From the NCBI RefSeq assembly GCF_020400825.1, contig NZ_JAINVH010000019.1, positions 81,292-145,291 of the forward strand: a DNA stretch of 64,000 nt. Direction: 5' to 3'. The DNA is from Streptomyces sp. HPF1205. GTDB lineage: Bacteria > Actinomycetota > Actinomycetes > Streptomycetales > Streptomycetaceae. A program made the position numbers and the translations under genes. Shown here in pieces: positions 42,221-50,337 of this stretch (position 1 is the stretch's first letter; the number at the start of each line of letters is the position of its first letter). A model generated the notes under the pieces. That model had not been told where the DNA came from and ran no database searches. It saw only the letters and a list, made by a program, of their open reading frames with translations.

Positions 42221-43473
42221 CCGGCATGCCCCACACCGACCGTACGCCGAGCCGCCCGCTGGCGGGCACCGTGGTGCTCGACCTGACCACCGCGTTGTCC
42301 GGGCCCTACGCCACGCTTCTGCTCGGCGGCCTCGGCGCCACCGTCGTGAAGATCGAGAACCCCGCGACCGGCGGTGACAGCGCACGCTACAACTCGCCCT
42401 ACTGGGGGGCGGACGGGCTCAACGCCGCCCGCACCGGCGACACCGACATGTCGGTGTCGATGATGGGCCGAGGACGCAACAAGAAGAGCATCACCCTCAA
42501 CCTCAAGGACCCGCGGGGACGCGAGACCTTCCTGCGGCTGGCCCGCAACGCCGACGTCGTCGTGGAGAACTACGCGGCGGGCACCGCGGACCGGCTGGGC
42601 ATCGGCTACGACGACGTCCGCGCCGTCAACCCCTCCGTCATCTACACCTCGATCAGCGGCTTCGGCGCCGGCGGCGGGCCGGCCAAGGCGATGGACGCCA
42701 TCGTCCAGGCGCTGAGCGGGGTGATGTACACGGCCGGGGAGCCGGGTACCGATCCGGTCCGCTTCGGCCTTCCGGTGGGTGACCTGCTGGCCCCGCTCTA
42801 CGCGGTCATCGGCACTCTGGCGGCCAAGGTCCAGCGTGATCACGACGGCGTGGGCCAGCGTGTCGACGTCTCCATGCTCGGCGCGCTGACCTCGCTGCTG
42901 TCCACCGAGCCCTTCGACGCCCTGGAGCAGGTCGGGATGCCGCTGCGGACCGGCAACGCGGTGCCGCGTCTGGCCCCGTTCGGCATCTTCCCGGCCGAGG
43001 ACGGACTGATCGCGCTGTGCGGACCGACCGACACCTTCGCCCGCGGCGTCTTCCGGGCGATGGGCCGTCCGGAGCTGATCGACGACGAGCGGTTCGCCAC
43101 CCGTGACCAGCGGGTGCGTCACGCCGGTGAACTCCACGCGATGGTCGCGGCCTGGTCGCGGGGCCGGCCGCGCGCCGAGGCCGTCGCGGCTCTCGGCGCG
43201 CAGGGGGTGCCCGCGGCCGAGGTCCTGCAGCCGACGGACGCGCTGCGCAACCCCGACGTGCTGCGCCGTGAGGAAGTCGTGGAACTCGGCCACCCCCAGC
43301 ACGGTTCCACCGGTCTGATGGGGCCGGGCGTGCCGATCCGGTTCTCCCACGCCGACGTCGGCCTGGACCGGCCCGCTCCTCATCTCGGGGAGCACACGGC
43401 GGAGTTGCTCGCCGCCATCGGCGGACTGTCGCAGCAGGAGATCGCCGAACTGCGGCAGGCGGGGGTGGTCTGA
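42217..43473 (+). CDS. Class III (CaiB/BaiF) CoA-transferase
   Basis: A 418-residue formyl-CoA transferase-family enzyme. DLTTALSGPYATLLLGGLGATVVKIE opens the domain, KKSITLNLKDPRGRE follows, the catalytic aspartate is in NADVVVENY(A), and YTSISGFGAGGG is the CoA-binding loop. It would transfer CoA from an acyl-CoA donor to the acid intermediate that the downstream dehydratase-like proteins act on. GTGA overlap with the CapA-like gene; the stop lies one base before the next start. Confidence 0.85.
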   Translation: MTGMPHTDRTPSRPLAGTVVLDLTTALSGPYATLLLGGLGATVVKIENPATGGDSARYNSPYWGADGLNAARTGDTDMSVSMMGRGRNKKSITLNLKDPRGRETFLRLARNADVVVENYAAGTADRLGIGYDDVRAVNPSVIYTSISGFGAGGGPAKAMDAIVQALSGVMYTAGEPGTDPVRFGLPVGDLLAPLYAVIGTLAAKVQRDHDGVGQRVDVSMLGALTSLLSTEPFDALEQVGMPLRTGNAVPRLAPFGIFPAEDGLIALCGPTDTFARGVFRAMGRPELIDDERFATRDQRVRHAGELHAMVAAWSRGRPRAEAVAALGAQGVPAAEVLQPTDALRNPDVLRREEVVELGHPQHGSTGLMGPGVPIRFSHADVGLDRPAPHLGEHTAELLAAIGGLSQQEIAELRQAGVV

Positions 43474-43474
43474 C

Positions 43475-44614
43475 ATGGCGTCCCCCGAGGCACAACAGGC
43501 GGCCGAGGCGCGCCAGGCGGCCGCCGCCCTGCGTGCCGCCCACGACGACCGGTGGCTGCACGCCCGCCGGCGGGCGGCGCAGGGCCGGCCCGTGGTCGGC
43601 TACGTCGGCTTCGACACCCCGGTCGAACTGATCACGGCCGCCGGGGCCCTGCCCGTACGGCTGGCCGGACACGCGGGACGCGACACCGCCCTCGCCCGCA
43701 CCTATCTGGACGGCGCCGTCGACCCGCAGGTGGTGAACGTCCTCGCGGCGATCCTCACGCCCCAAGGCCACGACCCCGTGCCCGACCTGGTCGTCATCAC
43801 CCACGACTGCGATTCCTCGCTCCAGCTCTTCTACACCCTCAGGGAGTTGCGCCGGATCGGGGCGCAGACGCTCCCCCCGGTCCACTTCGTCGATCTGCTG
43901 CACCTGCCCGGGGAGGCGACCCGGCAGTACAACCTGGGCCGGATCCGCCGGTTCGCCGCCCAGTTGGGCGCCTGGCGCGGACGTGCCGTCAGCGAGGCCG
44001 AACTGGCGGAGGCCGTCGCCGACCACAACGCCGCCCGGACCGCGCGCACGCGGCTGCGCCGGCGCCGCGCCGGCGCCCTGACGGGAGGCGAGGCACTGCG
44101 CTGGTACGCCGCCGGAACATCCATGCCGGCCCGTGAGTACGCCACTGTCCTCACCGCCGCGCTGACCGGTGCCACCACCCGGCCCGCGGGCCGTCCGCTG
44201 TTCGTCTGCGGCAGCGGCCATGACACCGCCGACGTCTACGACGTGCTCGAAGGCGACGGCTGGCTGGTGGTGGGCGACGACCACGACTGGGGCGACGGCG
44301 GGGAGCAGCCCCTGATCGGCGAACCGACCCTGTCCGCCCTCACGGACCACTACACCCGTGCGGTGCTGCCGGCGTCGGCCCTCCCCCTGCCCCGGATCGC
44401 CGCCGCGGCCCGCGACGGAGTCGACAGCAGCGGCGCGCGGTACGTCCTCACGTACTGCCGCCAGTACGACGACGCGCACCGCTGGAGCCATCCCGCCCGG
44501 GCAGCGGCCGCCGGAGTGCCCGCCGCGCTCCTGCGCGACCAGCCCTACCCCGGCGTCGACCTGCCCGGTCTCGACGCCCGACTCCGCACGCAGGAAGCGC
44601 AGAGGACGCGATGA
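43475..44614 (+). CDS. 2-hydroxyacyl-CoA dehydratase family subunit A, degenerate cysteines
   Basis: A 379-residue member of the 2-hydroxyacyl-CoA dehydratase / benzoyl-CoA reductase family (HgdB/BcrB-like). VGYVGFDTPVELITAAGALPVRL aligns with the family's N-terminal region, where a cysteine normally stands before the P-E motif; here it is absent (GFDTP). C112 in THDCDSS and C328 in TYCRQYDD are kept, C245 is extra. Canonical subunits bind a 4Fe-4S cluster and need an ATP-driven activator (HgdC), which is not encoded in the window. These enzymes are typical of strict anaerobes, so the function in an aerobic actinomycete is an open question. It overlaps its partner by ATGA. Confidence 0.7.
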   Translation: MASPEAQQAAEARQAAAALRAAHDDRWLHARRRAAQGRPVVGYVGFDTPVELITAAGALPVRLAGHAGRDTALARTYLDGAVDPQVVNVLAAILTPQGHDPVPDLVVITHDCDSSLQLFYTLRELRRIGAQTLPPVHFVDLLHLPGEATRQYNLGRIRRFAAQLGAWRGRAVSEAELAEAVADHNAARTARTRLRRRRAGALTGGEALRWYAAGTSMPAREYATVLTAALTGATTRPAGRPLFVCGSGHDTADVYDVLEGDGWLVVGDDHDWGDGGEQPLIGEPTLSALTDHYTRAVLPASALPLPRIAAAARDGVDSSGARYVLTYCRQYDDAHRWSHPARAAAAGVPAALLRDQPYPGVDLPGLDARLRTQEAQRTR

Positions 44615-45882
44615 GCAACCCCACCGCCACGCCCACGGGCCCGCGCCTCGCAGCGGCCGCGGCCGCGCTGCGCCACCAGCGCGAATGGTTCGCGACCCTG
44701 CGCGGTCGAACGGAGCGGGGGCACCCGTTGGCCCTCGTCAACGCCGACGTCCCGCAGGAGCTGCTGCGCGCCATGGACGTGCCGTACGTCGTCAACCAGT
44801 GGTGGTCGTCCATCATCTCCGCCAAGCGGATGTCGGGCCGCTACCTGGAGGCCCTGCGCGAGCGCGGGCTGCCCGACGACGTCGAGCAGTACAGCGCCCT
44901 GCCCCTGGCCGAGGCGCTCTCCCCGCGTGGCGACGACGCGCCCTGGGGCGGGCTGCCGCTGCCGTCCGTCGTCATCGCCGACTGCACGGGCGACAGCATG
45001 CGCCGCATGTTCCAGTTGTGGGAGAGCGAACTGGGCGTGCCCTTCCTCCCGCTGGAGAGCGCCGCGGCGGAGACCGTGCCGGTGAACTGGTGGGAGCTGA
45101 TGCGCCACGACTGGGAGACGGCCATCGGCTCCCCGCGCATCGATCTGCTGCACCGGGAACTGCGGGAACTCGTCCCGCGACTCGAACAGCTCACGGGGGC
45201 CCGCTTCAGCCCGCAGCGCCTCACCCGGATCATGGCACTGTCCAACGAGCAGGCCGAGTGGAACCGCAGGACCCGGGACCTGCTGGCCTCCGCCCCGCGG
45301 TGCCCCGTTCCGGTCAACGACATCATTCCCGCCGTGATGATTCCGCAGTGGCACCGCGGCACACCGTGGGCGACCGCGGCGGCGCAGTCCCTGTACGACG
45401 AGGTCGCTTCCCTGGTGGCCGAGGGGCGGGCGGTCGTGCGGGACGAGCGGCGCCGGCTGATGTGGATCGGGCGCGGCCTGTGGTTCGACATGGACTTCTA
45501 CCGTTCCTTCGAGCAGTCGCACGGAGCGGTGTTCGTCTGGTCGATGTACCTAGCCCTGGCGGCCGACGCCTACGCCCGCTACGGCGACGACCCGCTGCGT
45601 ACCCTGGCCGCCAGGTTCTGCGCCTTCCGCGACCAGATGTACACACCGCCGTGGTCGGTGGAGTGGTACGTGAAGGAAGCCCGTGCGCACCGGGTCGACG
45701 GCGTGGTGCACCTCATCAGTGCCGACAGCCGCAGCAGTTGGTTCACCACCCACGCGCTGCGCGAGGCGGGCATACCCGTGACGGAGATCCGGGCCGACAA
45801 CGCCGACGGCCGCTCCCTCGACCCCGCGGCCCTGCACGACCAGGTCGCGCGCTGGATAGGGTCCCTGCCCGATCGGGGCTGA
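44611..45882 (+). CDS. 2-hydroxyacyl-CoA dehydratase family subunit B, degenerate cysteines
   Basis: A 423-residue partner of the same family. ALVNADVPQELLRAMDVPYV replaces the usual C-x-x-P-E with an asparagine; C125 in IADCTGDS corresponds to the central cysteine; the later HLISADSRSS has aspartate where a cysteine is usual. RFCAFRDQ near residue 330 keeps another. The N-terminus is Ala-rich. With its partner it likely forms a heterodimer, but two of the expected cluster ligands are missing, so radical dehydration by the known mechanism is doubtful. It is the last gene of the operon, ahead of a strong terminator. Confidence 0.7.
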   Translation: MSNPTATPTGPRLAAAAAALRHQREWFATLRGRTERGHPLALVNADVPQELLRAMDVPYVVNQWWSSIISAKRMSGRYLEALRERGLPDDVEQYSALPLAEALSPRGDDAPWGGLPLPSVVIADCTGDSMRRMFQLWESELGVPFLPLESAAAETVPVNWWELMRHDWETAIGSPRIDLLHRELRELVPRLEQLTGARFSPQRLTRIMALSNEQAEWNRRTRDLLASAPRCPVPVNDIIPAVMIPQWHRGTPWATAAAQSLYDEVASLVAEGRAVVRDERRRLMWIGRGLWFDMDFYRSFEQSHGAVFVWSMYLALAADAYARYGDDPLRTLAARFCAFRDQMYTPPWSVEWYVKEARAHRVDGVVHLISADSRSSWFTTHALREAGIPVTEIRADNADGRSLDPAALHDQVARWIGSLPDRG

Positions 45883-45954
45883 GCCGCGGCGGCGGTGGAC
45901 ACCGCGGGAGGAGCGAGGTGTGGCGTACCGCGCGGGCGGGCGCCCTGTCCGCCG

Positions 45955-45984
45955 CCGCGCCGTCGATCGAGGTCGACGGCGCGG
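45955..45984. terminator. Bidirectional terminator after the dehydratase operon
   Basis: CCGCGCCGTCGA (45955-45966) pairs perfectly with TCGACGGCGCGG (45973-45984) around the loop TCGAGG. It stands between the dehydratase operon and the convergent DUF1593 gene. Confidence 0.75.
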
Positions 45985-46022
45985 TCAGCGGTCGGCGGTC
46001 GGCGGTCGGCGGTCGGCAGTCA
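45981..46022. repeat. Heptamer tandem repeat
   Basis: Six 7-bp units: GCGGTCA, four copies of GCGGTCG, and GCAGTCA. It starts inside the 3' arm of the terminator and lies 50 bases beyond the DUF1593 stop. It is probably a replication-slippage tract. Confidence 0.7.
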
Positions 46023-46069
46023 GGGCGTTCCCGTGGTCACTTGTGCCCGCGGGTACGCAGTACGGGCGA

Positions 46070-47674
46070 CTACCCGCCGTGGGTGCTTCCGACGACGTGG
46101 ACCATGACCCGCGCGTACCGGGTGAGCGGGAAGTCCCCGTTGTCCGTTCCCTGCAGGATCAGCGAGATCGTCTGGCCCGGCCGCGCGTCCGCCGGCACCG
46201 TGACGGTCGCGGTCGCCGAGTCGGAGCCGCTGACGGCGACCTTGCCGGGGTAGGTGCCCTCCTCCGCGTACTGCCACCAGTGCAGGGCCACGCTGTCGCC
46301 GTCGGGGTCCGCGGCCAGGCCGTGGAGCTTGAGCGTCTGCCCGGGAACGGCGTGCACGTCGCCGCCCGGCAGGACGCCGACGGACGGTGCGTGGTTGCCC
46401 TGGCCGTAGCCGGGGGTCAGTGTCCACTGCATGCGGGCGGCGAAGTCGTTCTGTGCCGCGGCCTCCCAGCGGTTGGTGGTGTAGTTGGACTGGCTGACGC
46501 CGTTCGCGTCCTTCTCGGTGGGCACCATGCTCCACAGGTTGGAGGTCGTCGAGACCCTGACCGCGCGCCCGCCCCAACTGCCGAGGTTCGGGTCCTGCGG
46601 CGCCTGGATGCCGGTGTCCAGCAGCGGCATGTAGGCCACGTCGTCGCCCTCGGAGAGGAAGTCGTACGGACCCAGCGGCGGGCACCACCCGGTCTTGGCG
46701 AGCACCGGGTCACCGAAGATGTCGGCCGGGTCTCCGGGCATCACCTGGCCGTCGAGCCACGACCGGTACAGCGAGCCCAGGGGGCCGATCTGGATGTTCT
46801 GCTTGATCCACCCGCCCTGGAAGTACTTCTCGTCGCCGGGGAGGCCGCGGGTGTTGCCCGTGTCCGACCAGTTGCAGTTGTACCCCCAGGTGGCGTACCC
46901 GGCCGAGAGGTCCTCGGTGCGCAGGTCGGGCCAGTTGGGAGCGATGTAGTCGGCGTAGGTGTGGTCCTGCAGGCCGCTCGCCAGGATGACGGCCTTCTTC
47001 GACACCATCGCGTGGATCCTCGACCACTGAGGAGTGCCCTCGTACTGGTCCTGGATGGACTTCAGCGCCCGCGCGATCGTGTTCGGGCCGCCCCACACCT
47101 GCAGGTAGACCGGGCGCGGGTCGTGGTCGAGGAGGAGGTTCTTGATGAGGTTCGACCCGTCGGTGTCGTGGGCCATGTCGTCCTCGAAGGCGATGTTCCC
47201 GACCTTCACCTTGGACAGCAGGCTCGCCGGCGTCGGGTAGGACGGGTCGTGCCTGACCAGGTTGGGGTAGACCTGGGCGTACGCCTTGAGGACGATGTCC
47301 TGGATGGTGCGGGTGCCGGTCCAGCGCATGCCGTTGCCGGATCCGTCGCCGGCCCAGTGCCACATCGAGGCGGTGTAGACGATGCCTTCGGTGTCGAGGT
47401 CGTTCGTGTACAGCATGTACCGGATGAGCGAGGCCAGGTCGTCCTGCTCCATGTCGGTGGTGACCACGGTCCGTGCCTTGGGGCCGGTCCTCGGCAGCAG
47501 CCCGGCGGGTACGGAGGAGCCCTGCTGAGCCGGTCCGGCGGTGGCGCCCTGGGGCGCGGCGCTCGCGGTGGCCTGCGTTCCGACGCTCACCGTGGCGGCG
47601 ACCAGGACCGACAGGCCCGCGATCGCCGCCCGGCAGCGGTTCGTCCGCCGGGGGTTGTTACGTGTGGTGCGCAT
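46070..47674 (-). CDS. DUF1593 (nucleoside-hydrolase-like, Sde182 family) protein 3, secreted
   Basis: A 534-residue exported protein. The signal region runs from an Arg-rich n-region through AAIAGLSVLVAATVSV and ends near ASA (residue 39). The nucleoside-hydrolase-like domain starts RTVVTTDMEQDDLASL (68-83), with D74, D78 and D79; a C-terminal Sde182 Ig-like domain (about 440-534) contains DPDGDSVALHWWQYAEEG. It is closest to the protein at 19892-21460. It lies 50 bases downstream of the next DUF1593 gene on the same strand, with a hairpin between, and is probably the second gene of that unit. Confidence 0.78.
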   Translation of the reverse strand: MRTTRNNPRRTNRCRAAIAGLSVLVAATVSVGTQATASAAPQGATAGPAQQGSSVPAGLLPRTGPKARTVVTTDMEQDDLASLIRYMLYTNDLDTEGIVYTASMWHWAGDGSGNGMRWTGTRTIQDIVLKAYAQVYPNLVRHDPSYPTPASLLSKVKVGNIAFEDDMAHDTDGSNLIKNLLLDHDPRPVYLQVWGGPNTIARALKSIQDQYEGTPQWSRIHAMVSKKAVILASGLQDHTYADYIAPNWPDLRTEDLSAGYATWGYNCNWSDTGNTRGLPGDEKYFQGGWIKQNIQIGPLGSLYRSWLDGQVMPGDPADIFGDPVLAKTGWCPPLGPYDFLSEGDDVAYMPLLDTGIQAPQDPNLGSWGGRAVRVSTTSNLWSMVPTEKDANGVSQSNYTTNRWEAAAQNDFAARMQWTLTPGYGQGNHAPSVGVLPGGDVHAVPGQTLKLHGLAADPDGDSVALHWWQYAEEGTYPGKVAVSGSDSATATVTVPADARPGQTISLILQGTDNGDFPLTRYARVMVHVVGSTHGG

Positions 47675-47693
47675 GTGTGCTCACTTTCCCGAA

Positions 47694-47715
47694 GGCCCGC
47701 CGCACAGGGCGGGCC
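47694..47715 (-). promoter_or_regulatory. Hairpin between two DUF1593 genes
   Basis: GGCCCGCC (47694-47701) pairs with GGCGGGCC (47708-47715). In the gap of a two-gene unit it could reduce expression of the second gene or stabilise the first message. Confidence 0.45.
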
Positions 47716-47724
47716 GGATTCCTG

Positions 47725-49152
47725 TCAGCGGACGTCGACGACGATGCGGCGGTAGCTGGTGAGGTTGGGGCTGCCGTTGTCGGTGACTTCCAGCACGATG
47801 TCGATCTGCCGGCCCGGAACGTCGGGCACGGTGAATTCGGCCTGCTCGCTCGTGCTGTGGTTGATGGCCAGGTCGGCCATGGTCGGGTACTGGTACCACT
47901 TGTAGGACAGGGTGTTGCCGTCCGGGTCGCTGGAGCCGTTGGCGTGCAGCCGTACGGTGGAGCCGGCGGCCGCCCGGATGTGGACGATCTCGTCGCCTCC
48001 GTGGCCGTTCAAGCGGGCCACCGGGTTGTGGTTGGCCTGGCTGTAGGGCTTGACGGCCCAGTCCATGCGGGCGGCGAAGTCCCAGTTGCGGGCCGTTTCC
48101 CAGCGGGAGATGGACGACGCGCCTTCGGAGGAGCAGCTCCAGCGGTTGGTGGCGTCCTGCTGGAAGCGTCCGCCCCAACCGCCGAGGGTGGGGTCGCTGG
48201 GGTCGCTCAGGCCCTGGGTGCCGCTGAGGAGGTACAGGAAGTCCGGGGTGTCGCCCTCGTAGACGCCGGGGTTGCCGTAGTTCCAATGGGACAGGGGGTA
48301 GTCGGCTCCCAGGGCGCCGTGGCCGGTGGTGACGTAGGTCTTCAGCCAGGTGCCGTCGAAGGTCGAGGTGTTCGCCATCCCCCAGTAGCACTTGTTGGTG
48401 ATGACGAACAGGCCGGGGAAGGTGTCGCGCATCCAAGCGGCGGAGCCGTCCTGGTCGTCGATGAGGTAGACGCGGAGCTTGGACACGAAGGTGGCGAGGT
48501 CGGCGGCGCTGCGGGTGTTCTGGACCTTCCACAGCGCCTGGCCGAGTTCGCGGGGTCCGCCGCCACTGACGAACCACACCGGTGTGGTGGCCTTGTCGAC
48601 GACGCTGATGATGTGGTCCGAGGCCTCGGTGTCCTTGCCGGCGCCCAGGATGTTGGTCGCGGACTGGCCCCACGTGCCGTCCAGCCCCTGCTTGGTGACG
48701 GCACGCAGCGCGTCGGGGGTGGGGTAGTTGGCGTCGTGGAGTTTGAGGTTGGGGTAGACCTGGGCGTAGCCGTTGATGACGTCCAGGATGTTCTGCTTGT
48801 TGGCGTAGTTGGCGAAGGTGCCCGAGGAGGCGATCAGCCCGTCGACGTGGAAGTCGTCGGCGTAGCTGAGGAAGCGCACCATGGTCTGCACGTCGTCCAG
48901 GTCCGACTTCATGTTCGCGGGACCCGGCTCACCGCCCGGGATGCCGTTCACCGGCGGCATGTCCGTGGACAGGATGATGTGCGGCCTGTCGCTCTTACCG
49001 GGTTGCGCCGCCGCGGCGGACGGGGCCGCGGCCGGGCCTCCCGCCGCGTGGGCCACGGTCCCCGCGGCCGCGACGACGAGAGCCGTCGCCGTGGCGAATA
49101 CGCCCTTGCGCAACCGGGAGCCTGAAACCCAGGACCGGGCGGTGTGTCTCAT
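47725..49152 (-). CDS. DUF1593 (nucleoside-hydrolase-like, Sde182 family) protein 4, secreted
   Basis: A 475-residue exported protein. The start at 49152 has AAGGAG nine bases upstream, followed by a signal peptide with hydrophobic core VFATATALVVAAAGTVAHA (residues 18-36). The catalytic-like domain begins PHIILSTDMPP and carries DLDDVQTMVRFLSY (84-97). The C-terminal Ig-like domain has DPDGNTLSYKWYQYPT. It belongs with proteins 1 and 5 (shared STD/MTD start, W(F/M)VSGGGP or FWGSGNTLAQAL segments, and the sequence WKVQNTRSAADL). It is divergent from the transketolase genes across a region with two identical operators, which links it directly to the sugar pathway. Confidence 0.8.
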   Translation of the reverse strand: MRHTARSWVSGSRLRKGVFATATALVVAAAGTVAHAAGGPAAAPSAAAAQPGKSDRPHIILSTDMPPVNGIPGGEPGPANMKSDLDDVQTMVRFLSYADDFHVDGLIASSGTFANYANKQNILDVINGYAQVYPNLKLHDANYPTPDALRAVTKQGLDGTWGQSATNILGAGKDTEASDHIISVVDKATTPVWFVSGGGPRELGQALWKVQNTRSAADLATFVSKLRVYLIDDQDGSAAWMRDTFPGLFVITNKCYWGMANTSTFDGTWLKTYVTTGHGALGADYPLSHWNYGNPGVYEGDTPDFLYLLSGTQGLSDPSDPTLGGWGGRFQQDATNRWSCSSEGASSISRWETARNWDFAARMDWAVKPYSQANHNPVARLNGHGGDEIVHIRAAAGSTVRLHANGSSDPDGNTLSYKWYQYPTMADLAINHSTSEQAEFTVPDVPGRQIDIVLEVTDNGSPNLTSYRRIVVDVR

Positions 49153-49353
49153 GTCTGTGCTCCTTGTCTCGCCACGAGTGCTGTGCGGCGCGTGGCGTGC
49201 GTGCGAGCCGGGGCTCGGGTGCCGTTCGGCCGAGGGGTGAGCCCGGTCACCGGCCCTGGCCCCGGGGACGTGCGGGGAGCTCACGACCGGCTCCCCGGAC
49301 ATCGACGGTCATCCTGACGAGCCGACCCGCCCTCATCAATAGTTCTTCACAGA

Positions 49354-49367
49354 TGAATGGATATTCA
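49354..49367. promoter_or_regulatory. Operator TGAATGGATATTCA, copy 1
   Basis: A 14-base imperfect palindrome, identical to the site at 49442-49455 and a close match to the two sites at 19.6 kb. It lies about 200 bases before DUF1593 gene 4. Confidence 0.7.
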
Positions 49368-49441
49368 GCACACCTTCCCGCAGCGCCTTGACAAGCCGCA
49401 CCGTCGTGCCACAGCATCACTGCCACAAAACAATTCAATGC

Positions 49442-49455
49442 TGAATGGATATTCA
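49442..49455. promoter_or_regulatory. Operator TGAATGGATATTCA, copy 2
   Basis: Identical to copy 1, 88 bases away, and directly abutting the ATG chosen for the first transketolase gene. A regulator bound here would block transcription or the start region of that gene. Looping between the copies is possible. Confidence 0.7.
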
Positions 49456-50337
49456 ATGCTCACTGCAGACATCCCGGCCGCGGCGCGGTACCGCGATGCA
49501 CGGCGGGCCTTGCGCGACGGCGGGCGGGACGAGGTCGTCCGCCGGCTGGAGTCGACGTCGGCCGAGATCCGCATCAAGATCATTCGCATGATCGACGCGG
49601 CGCAGCTCGGCCATGTCGGGGGCGATCTGTCCGTCACCGACATCCTGGTGACGCTGTTCGGCGCGGTGCTGGACGTCGACCCGGAGCATCCGCAGGCACC
49701 GGACCGCGACCGGTTCATCCTGAGCAAGGGGCACTGCGCCGCCGCCCTGTACTCGACGCTCGCCTGGTGCGGCTACTTCCCCGAGGCGGAGCTCGGCTCC
49801 TTCATGGCGCCGCTTTCTCCACTCAACGGGCATCCCAACCGGCGGAAGGTCCCGGGTGTGGAGACCAACACCGGTCCGCTCGGCCACGGCTTCCCCGTCG
49901 CGGTGGGCTGTGCGCTCGCCGCCCGGCTGCGTGGTTCCGGCAGCCGGACCGTGGTGGTGCTGGGCGACGGTGAGATGCAGGAGGGCAGCAACTGGGAGGC
50001 CGCGATGACGGCCGGCCACTACGGCCTGTCCTCGCTGACCGCCGTCGTGGACCGCAACCGGCTGCAGCAGGGCGCCCGTACGGAGGAGACCAAGGCGCTG
50101 GAGCCGCTCGACGCGAAGTGGGCGGCGTTCGGCTGGGAGGTCAGGACCGTGAACGGGCACGACCACGCCGCGCTCCTGACAGCGTTCGAGCCGTCCACCA
50201 CGGGCCGTCCCGTCGCCGTGGTGGCCAACACGATCAAGGGCAAGGGAGTGTCGTTCATGGAGGACCGGGTCGAGTGGCATCACAAGGTGCCCACGTCCGA
50301 GCAGGTGCGTGCCGCGATCAAGGAGCTGTCCCGGTGA
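49456..50337 (+). CDS. aptA: Transketolase N-terminal subunit, apulose-4-phosphate transketolase candidate
   Basis: A 293-residue thiamine-diphosphate-binding half transketolase. GHVGGDLSVTDIL, SKGHCAAALYSTLA and GPLGHGFPVAVG line the cofactor site, and GDGEMQEGSNWEAAM with a downstream VVDRNR is the GDG-N diphosphate/Mg2+ motif. Split transketolases occur in several sugar pathways. Beside an FGGY kinase, a sugar isomerase and an apiosidase-like gene it matches AptA of the D-apiose pathway, which turns apulose 4-phosphate plus glyceraldehyde 3-phosphate into dihydroxyacetone phosphate and xylulose 5-phosphate. The ATG at 49456 directly follows an operator and has no ribosome binding site, so the exact start is unsure. 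GTGA overlap with the next gene. Confidence 0.8.
   Translation: MLTADIPAAARYRDARRALRDGGRDEVVRRLESTSAEIRIKIIRMIDAAQLGHVGGDLSVTDILVTLFGAVLDVDPEHPQAPDRDRFILSKGHCAAALYSTLAWCGYFPEAELGSFMAPLSPLNGHPNRRKVPGVETNTGPLGHGFPVAVGCALAARLRGSGSRTVVVLGDGEMQEGSNWEAAMTAGHYGLSSLTAVVDRNRLQQGARTEETKALEPLDAKWAAFGWEVRTVNGHDHAALLTAFEPSTTGRPVAVVANTIKGKGVSFMEDRVEWHHKVPTSEQVRAAIKELSR

Larger units (their letters stand above)
49153..49455. other. Divergent control region between DUF1593 gene 4 and the transketolase genes
   Basis: A 303-base gene-free stretch with two copies of one 14-base operator. From 49300 to 49369 it matches the 19.6-kb control module with identical spacing: ACRTCGWCGG, then 30 bases later CAATA, then ATATTCAG at the end. 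A minus-strand frame starting MTVDVRGAGREL (stop at 49247) mirrors a frame beginning MTDDVQRGA in the 19.5-kb leader. Confidence 0.6.

Noticed and set aside
46070..49152. DUF1593 proteins as ordinary nucleoside salvage hydrolases
   Set aside because: They are exported, carry an Ig-like C-terminal domain and sit with plant-glycan genes; no nucleobase or ribose salvage genes accompany them. The possibility is not excluded biochemically.
49153..49302. A longer start for DUF1593 protein 4 at 49302
   Set aside because: It would put 50 hydrophilic residues before a normal signal peptide; AAGGAG before the ATG at 49152 is decisive.
49357..49455. A longer transketolase N-terminus starting at 49357
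   Set aside because: The extra 33 residues run through both operator copies, have no ribosome binding site and no similarity to transketolase N-termini.
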